A stretch of DNA of 64,000 nucleotides, taken from Isoetes taiwanensis. Lineage: Eukaryota > Streptophyta > Lycopodiopsida > Isoetales > Isoetaceae. Under the pieces are notes generated by a model. The model saw nothing but the letters and a program-made list of their open reading frames with translations, made no database searches and was not told where the DNA came from. Positions within the stretch are counted from its first letter, which is position 1. Each line of letters opens with the position of its first letter. The stretch is taken from the NCBI GenBank assembly GCA_021234155.1, contig JAJEKV010000008.1, forward strand, positions 12,923,406 to 12,987,405, in the 5' to 3' direction. Below, one piece after another: positions 46,561-58,860 of the stretch. The translations under genes were made by a program, and so were the position numbers.

Positions 46561-47226
46561 GACAGGGGCACTAGTTCTAGCAAGCAGCAGACCTTCAGAA
46601 GACAACAGACTTAGACAGTATCTACCATATCCTATCATTCCAATGCTACAACATGACTTTAATATGCTTGGAAATGTGAATCTGTCAGGCTTTCTACTCT
46701 CTCTCGCTTCATATTCTCAAAACACTCTAATACATCATGATTTTCAAACGCCTTCAAACAAGGTTTAAAATGAAAGCACTTATTTAAGAAGTGCGTTTGA
46801 AAGATTCCTTTATAAAAATTGGAAACTTGAAAAAAATGGACAAAATAGGGAGCAAAATAGATTGTTGAGCAAATAGCATTCAAAATACCCCAAAAAAAGC
46901 AACATTTTTGAAGCCTTTTCATTTTTAAAAAAGGGCAAAAAAAAAAAAAGCTTGTTTTGAGGAGAGAGACATTAAATTTAAAACTCACTAAGTATTTGTT
47001 GTTGAAAATAGAAGGAAATATAGTTTGTCTTTTTGCAAGCTTAATATAAGTACTAAGAAAATCAAACATAGAAAAGAGAAAAGTGTGAAATCATAAAAAA
47101 AAAAAGAATTGTTCTAATTAAGCATTGTTAAAGAGACAAAGTTTTAGGTTGAAAAAATCTTCATCAAAATATATTGAGATTCTTAGCACATAGATTACAA
47201 TGAAAGTTAATTTAAAATCTTTATGC

Positions 47227-48300
47227 GTATAAATTTATACGGGAGGTGGGTCTTCCAGTCCACCGGACTCTCGTTCCCTTAGGATCGTCTATTCTTTGCG
47301 AGGTTTTAATGGCGTAGACGCCCCTTACGATTCCAATGGTACAAATACAGCTGATTCTCCTCGCTCGGGCACCACGGGCTCGGATCGACAAACTCCACCT
47401 CCTCATATCTTCTTCCGTAAGTGGAGGTGGATTTACAGTATATGTGCCTTTCACATCGCCAGCCCCATTTTTGCTCCCGGTTCCTCGTTTTCATCGGAAA
47501 GGATTCACAAGAGCTTATCCCGGTCCCTGATGAAACTTATTTTGTCCCGGGTCTATGTCAACGGAGACAACATTGCGCCCTTGCTTAAAAGTATGGCAAA
47601 CCGGCGGGTGCTCGAGCACGAAAATGCATCTAGAATCGGTCTCACGGGCGAGAAAACCAATTAAATTATTAATTAGCCGTTGTAGCCCGATAATGAGATA
47701 CCACGGCTCCTTGTCGTTGTGGGTCTCTCAATTTTGTAGAAACAGTAGGGCGAAGGCGTTGCGGGGTGGAGTCTTTTCATTCTGCGTGTTGAAATGAACC
47801 ATGGTTTTTGGTGTCCGCTATTTGTAAAACCAATATGGAAATGTTCAAAACTGACTTACTAAGCGGCGGACCACCACCATGTCCTTTGACATTTGTTTTT
47901 AGCTGCCAAACAAAAAGCAATTAAACATTGGAAAGAAAAGCGAACAAAATAAGTTAGTTAAGTGGTGTGGCGGTATAAATTTATACCACCATTGCCTTCT
48001 TTGTATAAATTTATACCACGAGGTTTAATCGAGGTATAAATTTATACCGTGGTGTTAAAGTAAATAGAAAAGCAAGAAATTCAAAGCTTACCATAGCGTT
48101 TTGAAGCCAGCGTTCTGAGGCGACTCCCAATGGCTTTAGCACAGACATCGATGGAGGTGGGAATGAAAAATGATGACCCTCCGGTTTTCAGATGTCGTGA
48201 CTTCTTTTAGGCCATCCAAGAAAGAACGGACTTGCACGTGAGTAAAAGCCTCCTCGTCAAAAGTGCTATCCTTGATTTTGAAGCCATAAGGAATATGCGC
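47227..48300 (-). pseudogene. 3' exons of a second ParB-like gene copy
   Basis: Minus-strand translation gives HIPYGFKIKDSTFDEEAFTH, then VRSFLDGLKEVTTSENRRVI (about 48,290-48,150). It continues after palindrome-bearing intron sequence with LVADTKNHGSFQH-type, RCIFVLEHPPVCHTFKQGRN and VVSVDIDPGTK, and finally REQKWGWRCERH and EFVDPSPWCPSEENQLYLYH (47,494-47,306). The same order on the plus strand at 55.26-56.4 kb belongs to the more complete gene. The 5' half is absent here because segment Y adjoins it in the opposite gene order. Confidence 0.55.
47972..48048. repeat. Palindrome array (3 copies)
   Basis: Three copies of GGTATAAATTTATACC or its 14-bp core at 47,972, 48,003 and 48,033, spaced 30-31 bp. 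All keep both half-sites, unlike most copies elsewhere. The corresponding array in the inverted segment is at 55,527-55,690. Confidence 0.9.
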
Positions 48301-48719
48301 AATGCATAGCGTAAAGCTTCAAAAGGAATCTTTGAAAGATTCCCTAAAATTCCCTTAAAAAGTCCATTTTAAGATTTTTTGTGGCGGTGTGACAATTTAA
48401 GTAATTTAGGTACCATTTTTGAGGGTTGATTGAACATAACTTTTCGTGCAAAAATTTTAAATAGCAATTTTTCATCCTCTAAACTAGAACAAAAATAGTT
48501 ACTTTTATAAAGTGTAGCAAAAAGGGGCAATAAAAAAATAGCAAAGGGTAGTAGAGTGACAAAAAAGTGATATATTCAAGGTTGTGAAAATTGTACAAAA
48601 TTATGAACAAAATTGTCAAAAATATAGGATATTTTGACGGACAATCATCACACTGCACTTTCTGTTCTTTACATGTTGAGTCATCGGACAAACTTACATT
48701 TTTGACAAGATCGGGATGC

Positions 48720-51424
48720 ATCTCATCCTCGACTCATTTATTCCACGATCACTCGAGCCTTCATCCTCGGCTTCACTCGGCCTTTGGATGTACTCGAGCG
48801 ATCTTCTTCCTCACTTGTCTACAAGTGAGTCTTCATCATCATCTTTTTGGCCACCTTTTTGGCTTGTTTGTCTAATCCACATGCCGAGCCTTATTAAAGT
48901 TTGAGTGACCATCGTAACTTATTAGCGGCGGTCGAGAACAAAGTCATATGCAAGAACCTTTACTTCGGTTAGATCTATGGCGGCGATTGCTTGCTTTGGA
49001 CTTAGCTCTCTTTCCCCTCTGTTTTTACCATCTCCAAAGTATAACTCCCCTTTGAAAGCATTGGCGTGATCGTTCTCATCCAGTGCACTTTTAATTGAGT
49101 GGGAATTCCATCCTCTCTTGTTACCTCGGTTACTTTAGCTAGCGGAATGGCCTCGATTCATCATTATCGGTTTGGGACAGCTATGAGCATTCCTTACGAA
49201 TCTCGAGGGTGAACCGGATACTCGAGCAACTTGTTGTCTTTGTGCGTCTAGGGCGGTGTACATGACTCTGTCATCTTCATCGAGCTAGCCAATATCTCTA
49301 CATGTTCCTCTTGATTCTCAAACCCGGGGAGGGTTTGCCTAGATGGCGGTTGAATGTAACTGGTCTTCGACCTTGTAATGAAGCTTGCAACATGTCACGT
49401 TGCCGAGAAAAAAATTGAGGCCACCATAAAGCATCTGCCTCCCCAAAGTGGTTAGAGCAGGACTGAATACTTGTCTCAATACAATCCAATGATTTATTTG
49501 AGTCAAATGCTCTTCCCTCCTTTTTACTCTTTGTGATTTCTTTCAAGCTTTTTAGAGGCATTTGCTCTGCAGAGAGCATGGAACTAGTATTGGGGATGTT
49601 GCGAATGAATTGAATACCTGCTGCTGGCTGCCACTGCAAGGATGTGGCATATTTCTTTCCTTGTAAGATGGCCTTGCCATCTACAAGTGAAATTTTGATC
49701 TGATGCTGGAATGTAATGTTTCTCAAGGGCTCAATAGCACAGTGACCTAGTTGATCTCTTCGAAAAATCCATTCCTTGAAATCATAAGTTTCTTCCAATA
49801 ACTCGATGTCTGGACGAGGATTGTAGGAATCTTGGATGACCTCAATCATGGCTGGCAGGCTTAGAGCTTTTTCGAGCAAGGCGTTTAGAGAACCTCTTGA
49901 ACATCGATCAATTTGGTCGTGTGTATGACCAACAAGCGAGGAAACCAATCTTCACCTTCTTGAAGATTTGTTTCTCTACTAACATAACACGATAAGCAAA
50001 CAACGCTGATTCTTATTTTCCCTTGTCGTGTTATCTGGTGAAGATCTGACCCGGCGGTATATGTTCTAGATTGGAAAGAAGCTTATTCAATATTGTGATA
50101 GTGAGATTTGGATCAGCATGAATGTTTGGATAATTCAAAAATGCCTTGCAAGATAGTTTTCCATTAAATACCATAGCACCAACAACATGCAGATGTATGA
50201 AATCTTCTTGGCTGACATCCTTAGGCACATTGACAAAATGTGGTAGGGTGGTCTTCTTACGGTCCATTCCATCAATAACAAGCGATATGTAGTTGAGTGG
50301 TTGTTCGAGTGCTTTCTTCCTATGTTTTGTCAATTTTCTCCTTTCCAAAGATTGTTGTTCTCACGTGCTTGTTGGTTTCTCCTTCAATGCATCGAAAGGA
50401 AAATATGTTTAGGAAAGAACCTACTTTTAAGTAGAACTAGGCAAGAACTGCGTCACGGAAGCTTACTTTTAGTGTGAAGTGTCCTTGCATTTTGTCTCTG
50501 AGCTTTTAATTGAGCATGTAGCACAAAGCAGACATCCTATGCTTTCTAGGAATGGACCTTGAGAAAACTCTTTTTCGAACCACGATAAAGTAAGAGTAGC
50601 GGAACAAAGCGTTCTCCGGCCTCAACACACATCTCCTTATAATTATCGTAGACTTCTTGTTTAGGTGAAATTGTCACTCAAGTGGTACATAGGGCTATTA
50701 GGGAGTTTCTCACAAGACTCCTTAAAGAAACCTTCCATCCGGGGAAACACATTGAAGGGCATGAATTACGGTTATGCCTCTGAATGGCGGTAGTCATTGA
50801 TGCACGGATTCTTGTCAAGCCTTTTCTTGAGGCGGTCAAGTCGTCTGTTGCCTAAAGCATGAATCAATTTGAAGGCCGTTTGACGAGGCGGTGTGGCCAC
50901 CCATTTGTGTAAGTAAACTTCTCACCATCATCGGCCTAATATTGAAGGCTAAGTAGCCCCTTTGGTCTAGCGAGTCATTGAACTGTAACTATCACGAATC
51001 AACCTCAATTCCTTTAGTCAATCTTAAGCAAACAGCGTTGAGAACAACGATTGCTTTGTATGTGTTGCCCATAAGTGAGCCTCGTCCATGAGTTTCTTTC
51101 TTCTCTTGGTTGTACATGCTTTCTTGTGTAAGTTACGTTTAAGATTCTTACTTGCGGGGGGCTTTGAATTGAACAAGGAGTCTTGTGGCTTTGGTAGGTC
51201 CTCGTCGAGAGATCAACATGAGGTGTTTCTTAAATCGAGAGATCAACTTGAGGTGTACTTGTAGATCTTTGATAGGTTTGGTGTGTGCAAGTCACGGGGG
51301 GAGGTGCTTTCCCTCTCTGCGGGGAAAAATGTCGAGGTTGGTGGCGTAGTTGACCAGCTCTGAAGTGTCGTAGAACCACGGGGAGTTGCGTGTCATTGGC
51401 TACTTCCACTTGTTGTAGTATCAT
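48720..51424 (-). pseudogene. DUF7869-like protein gene, left copy
   Basis: Minus-strand exons, in order: a Pro-rich start and EELVNYATNLD-type segment (51.4-51.2 kb); a middle region with DNYKEMCVEAGERFVPLLLL (about 50.65-50.58 kb); SLVIDGMDRKKTTLPHFVNV and HLHVVGAMVFNGK (50,348-50,031); NTTRENKNQ and LVGHTHDQID (50,030-49,900); a tail through 49,298 and on to about 48,720. The DGMD, DN..ENKN and GHTH-QID motifs are what I remember of the DUF7869 family, which is spread through algae, spore plants and animals in transposon-like settings; an RNase H-like role is my inference. Introns are likely (GTAAG near 50,460). Frames are broken outside 49.3-50.35 kb. Confidence 0.6.
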
Positions 51425-51815
51425 TTAGCGAAATTGATGGAGTTGGCGTGATTTGCCTCGGGGGATTTAGCCTACGGTGGACTAAAGGCGACGTACTAAA
51501 AACTGAAGTGGAGGAGGTAGTCGACCTCTCTAGCTTTGAGGTGGGGTAAAAAGCGCATTGGTGGGGGCGGGGCGGCGTTCGGGGGCGGGGTGTGGTGGAG
51601 TAAGTTGGCTGGTGGTGGAAGCCGAGGTGGTGCGTCTTTGGAGTAAACTCTCAGAGCTGGGGGTTTGAATATCAAAGCCGAGAATTTCGAGGCTACTTCG
51701 GTGTCGGTTGAGGGGGTGTGAATGTCATTGCGGGGAGGAAGCACTGCGAGCGGGGACTTGGAGGCTCTGCGGTTCTTTTTTCTCGAGCCATACTCGAGAA
51801 AGGTAAGCGTCTGCT
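51425..51815 (-). other. Proline-rich 5' region of the DUF7869-like gene
   Basis: A minus-strand frame (51,744-51,496) begins MLPPRNDIHTPSTDTEVASK and is rich in Pro; its counterpart in the right arm is near 60.3-60.55 kb. It may be the first exon of the DUF7869-like gene. No domain is recognised. Confidence 0.35.
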
Positions 51816-52640
51816 TGTATAAATTTATCTGACGACAGAAGAAGCAGATGGTAAAAGTTTACACGGGGATGGTATAAATTTATCTGAGAGAAGGCAAACT
51901 TGTAGCTGCTGGCTGTATAAATTTATCTGAGAGATGGTATAAATTTATCACGGAGGAGGAAGACCACGGCACAAATTTATCACGAAAACTCCTGAGACAC
52001 TTGTATTGGAATCTTTATGGAGAAGCGCTATCTGAAAGCGGCACTTAGCGGGGTACTTAAGCCCGGCGCCGGCCACCCTATTTTCATATCGCTTGGCTTC
52101 GGTCGAATTTCGCTCATGGTCCATATATATACCCCCTCTTATTTGCTCTCGGAACCTCTATACGCTAGTCCATACGGTCATGCCCACGTAAGTCTACTTT
52201 CCGTACTTTTGTTTCTCTTTGGTTTTAATCTGTTAGAGTGTAAGCCCCCACGGTATAAATTTATACCGAGATGGCTCTGGATCGGTATAAATTTATATCA
52301 TTTAATAGTATAAATTTATACGGCTCCAAAGCACTCGCGGTATTACCCCCGCCAAATTTGCTTTCAGGCCGGTATAAATTTATCTGCTTCGGCTGCGTAA
52401 GTATAAATTTATTCGACTTTCGACACGGCGGTATAAATTTATACCGCTCAGAACACATTCGATTGTTCGGGCGGTATAAATTTATACGCTTCGTGCTTTC
52501 GGCGGTATAAATTTATCGCCCGTCTTTCGGCGGTATAAATTTATCTCGCTCGAGCACTAGCGGTATAAATTTATACAAGTGCTTTCGAGCCGTATAAATT
52601 TATACCGTTCGAGAACCATTTTAAATTCTTGGCGTCTAGT
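51816..52640. promoter_or_regulatory. Divergent intergenic region with palindrome arrays
   Basis: This lies between the 5' ends of the two divergent genes. Array one (51,816-51,975) has five palindrome-like copies; array two (52,252-52,610) has about eleven, mostly 26-31 bp apart. GGTATAAATTTATACC contains a TATAAAT box on each strand, so the arrays could act as bidirectional core promoters, or as binding sites for an element protein. The matching region in the right arm is 59,490-60,260. Confidence 0.6.
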
Positions 52641-54273
52641 GCTCAGCGAATGGTCGAACCTTAATATTTTGGTAATATTGTTGTGTTTTCAGCTTAAATG
52701 ACACAAATGAAGTGTTAATTTAGTGTGGATTTTATGCCCTTTCATCCTCTTTTTTCTTTGTTTTTGTGTTTCAAAAATTGAAAAAGATTGAGTTTCTTTT
52801 GTAAAAATGGTTTTTAGCATTACGGTGGCCCTAAGATCAAGTTTGTACTCGGAGGGTCATCATCAAAGGGTGCACCACGAGCCCGCAGACTTATGAACTA
52901 AAGGATCGGACTTGAGTGCGTCCACGGCGCAAGAGAAAGCAAACCCAGCGAGGCGTACCTTTACTTGTGCAAACAATCGGGGAAGGGCAAGTTCAAGTCA
53001 GATGATTATTACCCTATTGGCGAAATTATAAGCCTTGTTGCTCTGAGAGCGATGATGAAGTTCTAATGCGGTGCAACCATGACAAGGGTCCGTCCACTAT
53101 GTTACGAATACTAGAATGCTTAGAATTAGCATGTGCAAGCCTAAAGGCGTACCACGATTACATTGCGGACAATTACAAGGCGGCCCGTAAGTTATTCTTA
53201 CATGCTTTCCGTATAAATTTATCTGAGTCATTCTCTTAACTTAACTGCATTACGGGGCGTAGTAGAAATTTTGATGTCGGTAGTCTTTGTTGTGCGACGA
53301 AAAAGTGTTGGTCAAGGGTCTATGGTACCCCGTACTATCGAAGAGGAAGTAGTAGAGGAAGAGGAAGAGGAAGAGGAGAGGAAGAGGAGGAACCGGTCGT
53401 CACAAAGGGAAAGGGTAGGAAGTATTCACGGTAGAAGATACGACCTCCTACCAAAAAAGTCTAGAATCACAAAGTCCTTGACTATAGAGGAGTCGTGAAG
53501 CTCTTGAAGGCTCGGGGGGGCGGATATCGTTGTGAAGCCCATGAGATAAGTCGAGTGCTATTCTCAAAGCGGGTTAATGAAACCAAAGCTGCTCAAGCGA
53601 GACCATTTCTTTGACACTAAGCACTATTAAGAGGCCACCAAAAAATGAAGATGGGGTCGAGTGCTTCAGGTCGAAAAGTTTGTCTGCGGCACATGTGGCT
53701 ATCCTTAAGCAAAGAATGAGAAGGAATCCTCATGCCCATGTGTTGCCACTAGTTGTGATGGTGGGCCAGTCGGTGCAACCAATTAAAAGACTACAAAAAG
53801 CTGATTTTGAAGATTACACCTATTATGTTCTTGGAGGCACACATAGCTATAAAGCAAGAAAAGAACTTTCAAAAAAGAAAAGCCGTAATGAAGTGCGGAA
53901 GGCGTGGAAGCACATATCTATGTGGGGGTGAGACGAAGAGGCAAAAGTCATTCTAAAGTGAGTCACAATCTCGACAATGACTTAGGACTAAAGATGAGCC
54001 TAATAGACAAGATTAAGCTTCATGCCAGAAAGTGCGTGGATTTCAAACAAGTGCATGGAGGCGACTTCAAAAAACAAAGAACAAGCTTCAAGAGCTTGAG
54101 AAGCACTGTGTGTGATCTTTGCCTCGGTTATATGATTCGGATAAAGAAACCCATTATGGCTGTCAAACAATACGATAACTACTTTCAGCTAGCTTTGAGA
54201 GATGGTCAAGTAAGTAAAAGCTTCAATTCAATCTTTTGTAGTATGTTTAAGCGTGGTTAGAAGCTTGTAATAG

Positions 54274-54475
54274 CGGTATAAATTTAGTGCGGGGCGGTAT
54301 AAATTTATCACTGGTGCGGTGTGAGTATAAATTTATCACCGTGGGTATAAATTTATACAGTGACCGGCCGCGGTATAAATTTTCTCTGGCGCGGTATAAA
54401 TTTATCTGCGGTATAGGATGCGGTATAAATTTATCTGCTTGACCCGGCCGCGGTATAAATTTATCTGTTGATCGT
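54274..54475. repeat. Palindrome array (about 8 copies)
   Basis: Eight GGTATAAATTTAT-type copies begin at 54,274, 54,297, 54,321, 54,345, 54,371, 54,392, 54,421 and 54,451, a spacing of 21-30 bp. Most end ATCTG or ATCAC instead of ATACC. The array follows a ParB-like exon and corresponds to 57,573-57,780 in the right arm. Confidence 0.85.
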
Positions 54476-55249
54476 CATGCCGTGCCCATCCTCTTCGCCA
54501 TTCAACACTAAACCGTTTGAACATTTCTGGTGTGGGATCTTCAAGAGAATTTTTTTGTATGTTGAAGATGGGGAGCTCAAAAGAACAAGCTAGGGGCCTT
54601 GAGGAAAGAAACCAAAGAAAGGTGGTGAATCAAAACAAAAAAATATGAGCATTGTACCACGGGCCTTGATTCTGGGGTCTTAAAGCTAAAAAAGAAATAT
54701 TTGTTAGCTTTGTTGGAAAAAGTAGTTGCCAAAAGAATTCACATTAGGCGAGATGGCCAAGGAAGCTAAAGCGTAAGCCTCACTTGCTATGCCAAGTTTT
54801 TTCTACCTTTTTTTGTCTTACAATACTTTTCCCTCTGCGATCGAGGAAAGACATTGTCACTTGCCGGGCCGAGTTAATGAAGCAGCTCAACCTAGAAGGC
54901 TGGGAGGAGTGCAAACTTTTGTACCCAAGTTGCACCACAGGCGGTATCATCGAGAAACCTTGATTAACCCGGTTAATTTGGGTAAGTTTTGCAAACAATA
55001 TGTTATGTGTTTGTGCCTTTGTCTTACATTACTCTTCTGAGAACAAGAAAAAGGGGCTACCAATTTGGATTTTTAAAACTGGTTCGTAGGGCCAAAGAAA
55101 GAGGCAAAGGCTTAAGGCAATTGAGCAGGGTAGAGAGGTCGCCACTTCCGGTTTTATTTGTACATATGAGAGATTTACCACATTTGGTCGGGGCGTCCGG
55201 TCTGAGGGGTTGTTGAGGGTGATTGTACAAGGTGGGGACTCTTTTAGAC

Positions 55250-56920
55250 AAGCAAAATTTTACATTATGCATTGCGAGATATTCCTTATGGATTTAAAAT
55301 AAAGGATAAGCGCTTTTGATGAGGAGGCTTTCACTCACGTGCAAGTCCGGTCTTTCTGGATGGCCTAAAAAAAGTCCGCGACATCGGCGGAGGGTCATCA
55401 TTTTTCATTCCGACCTTGAGGCGATGTCGGTGCTTAAACCTATGGGGGCGATGCATGTAGCGCCCGGCCCAGCTGCGTTTGGTAAGCTTCACAATTGCGC
55501 TTTTTTGTTTTACGGTAACTCCTTTGTATAAATTTATACCACATCATCTTAAGGTTTAAATTTTAAAAGTTTGGAATTTCTTAGTGGTATAAATTTATCT
55601 GACAAGGCAATGTCGTTTCAAATTTATCTGACTTTGCCGTAAATGGTATAAATTTATCTGACAAGGCAACCGTCGTATAAGTTTATCCGCCACACTCTAG
55701 GGACTAACTTATTTTCCTTGTTTTCTTTTTACTAATTTCTAATTCTTTGTTTTGCTTGGCGGGCTTAAAACAAGCGTCAAAGGGTCATGGTGGTGGTCGC
55801 GCTTAGTGAGTTGTTTGAGCATTTTCATATAGGTTTTCTGGTAGCGGACACCAAAAACCATGATTCATTTTAAACACCTTGAGAATGAGAAGACTCCTCC
55901 CCGCAATGCATTTCGGTTCCGGTGTTCTGCGAAATTAAAGAGACCCACGGCGACAAAGTTTGTGGTGTCAATATCCCCAGCGGCTTATTAATAATTTAGT
56001 GCGGTGGTTTTCATACGCCACAGGCGGATCTTAGATGCCTTTTACGGATCGGGCACCACGGCGGTTTTCGCCCTTAAAGCGGGGCCGCAATGTCGTCTCG
56101 GTCGACATAGACCCGGATAAAGTAAGTTTCATCGGGACCGGGATAAGCTCTTGTGAATCCTTTCGATGAAAATGAAGCTGGGAGCAAAAAGCGGTGCTAA
56201 GCGATGCTAAGGGCACTTACCGCAATCCAGCCTCCACTTACGGGGAAGAAGAGATGAGGAGGTGGGTTTGTCGACTTAGAACTGTGGTGCAGAGCTGAAA
56301 GCGGCTGTACGTGCCATTGGAATCGAAGCGGCGTCTCTGCTATCATACCCTCACAAGAGTCGGATCCTAAAAAGTGCGAGAGTCACGTGGTGGGAAGAAC
56401 CACCTCCTCCACCGGTTGTATAAATTTATCTGAGTCAAGATTACAAACTAACTTTCATTGTAAACTATGTGCTAAGAAATATAACATATTTTGATGATGA
56501 TTTTTAATCTGAAAGCTTTGTCTCTTCAACAGTGCTTAATTAGAGCAACTCTTTCTTGCTCCATGATTTCACACTCTTTGTCTTCCCTATGTTTAATTTT
56601 CTTAGTACTTATATTAAGCTTGCAAAAGACAAACTATATTTCCTTCTATTTTCAGCAATAAATACTTATTGACTTTTTAAATTTAATGTCACCCTCCTCA
56701 AAACAAGCTTTTTTTTTTTTTTTTTTTTTTGCCCTCTTTAAAAAATGAAAAGGCTTCAAAAATGTTAACTTTTTGGGGGTATTTGAATGCTAATTGCTTA
56801 ACAATCTATTTTGCTCCCTATTTTTTGTCATTTTTTTTTCAAGTTTCCAATTTTATAAAGGAATCTTTCAAAGCGCACTTCTTAAATAAGTCGCGTTTCA
56901 TTTCTAAACTCTTGTTAATT
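55250..56920. repeat. Inverted copy of segment X
   Basis: Reverse-complement match to 46,755-48,300, and located in the loop between arms Y and inverted Y. It includes the ParB-like 3' exons, a palindrome at 56,418 and a T tract at 56,707-56,732. Confidence 0.75.
55527..55690. repeat. Palindrome array (5 copies)
   Basis: Copies at 55,527, 55,585, 55,617 (left half lost), 55,645 and 55,672. They sit in the intron between the IPYGFKIK exon and the VADTKNHDS exon, as in segment X. Confidence 0.8.
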
Positions 56921-57019
56921 GCTTTAGGTCTGCCTCTCCTCCTTGCCCCTCTGAACCGGGTTTTAAAATCTGTTGGTAGGCCTTTCTTCTTTCTGCAAAG
57001 AAAAGCGTGAGACAAAAGG

Positions 57020-58860
57020 CGAAAACAAAAAGTATTTTTACGTACAACTTACCCGACCGAAGTTAACGGCGTGCTCTCGATAATAGTATCGTAGTAGAGG
57101 TTGGATATAAAGCCTTGCACTCCTCCGGTCCTCGAGGTTAAAGTTGCTTCATTAATTACACTTTGGCGGTGACAATGTCTTTACATTGCGGAGGGGAAAA
57201 ATGTGATCGAGACAAAATTAAAAAAAAAGAACGACATAAAAAAGTGTGGCTTCGTCTTAGCTTCTTTGGCCATTTAAATTAGAGTAAATTCTTTGGCCAC
57301 AACTTTTTCTAGAAGTCTTACAAAAATTTCTTTGCTTTTCAAACCACTGTAGGCTGCGTCCGGGGAACAATGCTCATGTTTTTGTTTTGCCTCACCACCT
57401 TTTTTGGTTTTCGTGAGCTAGATTGTTCTTCAGCTCACCATCTTGAACATACAAAATATTCTTTCTTGAAGATCCCACACTGTTGGCGATCGAACACAAG
57501 TATTTTAGTTTTGAATGGCGAACAAAGCGTTGGTTACTCTGTCTACTATATTATTGCACGCGGAATACCGATACGGTATAAATTTATCAAAGTGACCGGC
57601 CACCGGTATAAATTTATCACAGATGCCAGTGGCTTAACATGGCTATGACTTTATCTGGAGTGCACGGCAGCGGTATAAATTTATCACGAATCACCCGGGC
57701 TACCGGTATAAATTTATCGCAAATCTTGTGTCTGATCACGGTATAAATTTATCTTGTGACCGGGCGGTATAAATTATCTGTGTGTGGTCTTCCTTGATGC
57801 GCATTTACAAAGTTCGATGTTAATATACAAGCTTCGGCTATGCTAAGAATACTCTGAACAACTAAATTAAAGCTTTTACTTTGACCATCTCATCGAGAAA
57901 GCAAAATTTGGAAGTAATTGTCGTCTTGCTTCCACGACCATTATGGGCTTCTTATCGAATAATTAGGCTGAGGTGACACTCGTGACACAAGCTTACCGAA
58001 GTTCTTGGAGCTTGTTCTTTTGTTTTGAAGTCCTCCCCATGCACTTGCTTGAACTCTCACGTATTCGGTGCATAGGCGGATCTTGTCTATAAGACTCATT
58101 TTTAGTGCGAAGTCATTGTCGAGATTATGACTCGCGGCAATGGCGTTTGCTTCCTCGTCTGTGACTCCAGCGTAGATATGTGCTTCTATGCTCTTCCAAA
58201 CCGTTGCGGGATTCTTCTTTTGAGAGTTCCTTCCTTGCTTTGTAACTATGTGTGCCTCCAAGTACAAAATATGTGTAATCCTCAAAGTTAGCCTTTTTAT
58301 AATCTTTTAGTTGGTTTGCTGACTCCTGTCAACCATTACAACAAGTGGCGACACATGGGCATGAGGATTCCTTCTCATTCTTTGCTTGAGTATAGCCACA
58401 TGTGCGTCGTCTGACTTTCATTACTGAAGAACTCGACCCCATCTTCATTTTAGGTGACCTCTTAATAGTGCTCAATGTCAAAGGAAATTGTGTGCTGGCG
58501 GTTTAGTGTCATTAACCTTTTTTTAGAATAGCACTTGACTTGTCCCACGAGGCTTCACAACAATATCTGCACTTTTCGGAGCCGCGAAGAGCTTCTGGCG
58601 ACTCCTCTATAGTCGATGCCTTTGTGGTTCTAGTCTTTTTTTTTGGTGGGAGGCGTGTATCTACTACGGGAATGCTTCCTACCCTTTCCCTTTGGTATTA
58701 CTATTTCCTCCTCTTCCTCTTCTTCTTCTACTTCATCAACATTTTCTTCCTCTTGATAGTAGTGGGGTACCCGGACCTTTGACCAACACCTTTTCGCCAA
58801 AGCACCATACGACATCAAAATGTCCACTATATCATGTCGAGGGGGTTTAGTTAGGAGGAT
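57020..58860 (-). pseudogene. ParB-like domain gene, right copy (3' truncated)
   Basis: Minus-strand pieces match the left copy: an acidic run with VPHYYQEEENVDEVEEEEEE (58,827-58,630); a segment with LGGTHSYKARKEL (about 58,255-58,215); then AHIYAGVTDEEANAIAASHN and LDNDFALKMSLIDKIR (58,180-58,080). The gene would continue into the 54.5-55.1 kb-like exons (57.5-56.9 kb), but there meets the inverted X segment instead of its own 3' end, so it lacks its C-terminal third. This copy preserves the TDEEA motif better than the left copy. Confidence 0.5.
57573..57785. repeat. Palindrome array (6 copies)
   Basis: Copies at about 57,573, 57,604, 57,670, 57,704, 57,738 and 57,765, mostly 27-34 bp apart, with altered right halves (ATCAC, ATCGC, ATCTT). 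Confidence 0.85.

Larger units (their letters stand above)
46755..48300 (-). repeat. Segment X (inverted copy at 55,250-56,920)
   Basis: Corresponds in inverted orientation to 55,250-56,920. It carries the 3' coding exons of the ParB-like gene, three palindrome copies at 47,972-48,048 and one at 47,227-47,240, and an A tract at 46,935-46,950 opposite the T tract at 56,707-56,732. Confidence 0.75.
48300..55100. repeat. Left arm Y of the large inverted repeat
   Basis: Pairs with 56,920-63,700 in inverted orientation. Anchors include the end sequence at 48,310-48,400 against 63,600-63,690, the DUF7869-like exons at 49.3-50.4 against 61.7-62.6 kb, the segment around 52,020 against 60,050, the ParB-like exons at 53.2-54.2 against 58.0-58.9 kb, and 55,060 against 56,940. 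Confidence 0.8.
52790..56400 (+). pseudogene. ParB-like domain gene, most complete copy
   Basis: Plus-strand exons: DEVLMRCNHDKGPSTMLRIL (about 53,050-53,110); an acidic stretch of mainly Glu followed by RKRRNRSS (53,330-53,400); CFRSKSLSAAHVAILKQRMR, then HVLPLVVMVG and YYVLGGTHSYKARKELSKKK (53,611-53,880); after a shift, SHNLDNDLGLKMSLIDKIKL (53,957-54,015). GGTHSYKA and the following HNLDND resemble the GGxHRxxA and ENLxRxD motifs of ParB/Spo0J N-terminal domains; the right-arm copy preserves AGVTDEEANAIAASHNLDND. Later exons include CRAELMKQLNLEGWEECKLL (54.86 kb), the IPYGFKIKDKRF segment (55.28 kb) and the 3' part to 56.4 kb. Introns carry palindrome arrays. Frames are broken several times. 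A ParB-type helix-turn-helix was not identified. Confidence 0.5.

Noticed and set aside
49298..51424. Host single-copy gene for the DUF7869-like protein
   Set aside because: A second inverted copy with the same neighbours is present 12 kb away inside the composite element, so it is element-borne.
52252..52610. CRISPR-like array from 16-bp repeats spaced about 30 bp
   Set aside because: The repeats are AT-rich perfect palindromes of only 16 bp with about 14-bp spacers, found in several intergenic and intronic places of a eukaryotic element; no cas genes are present.
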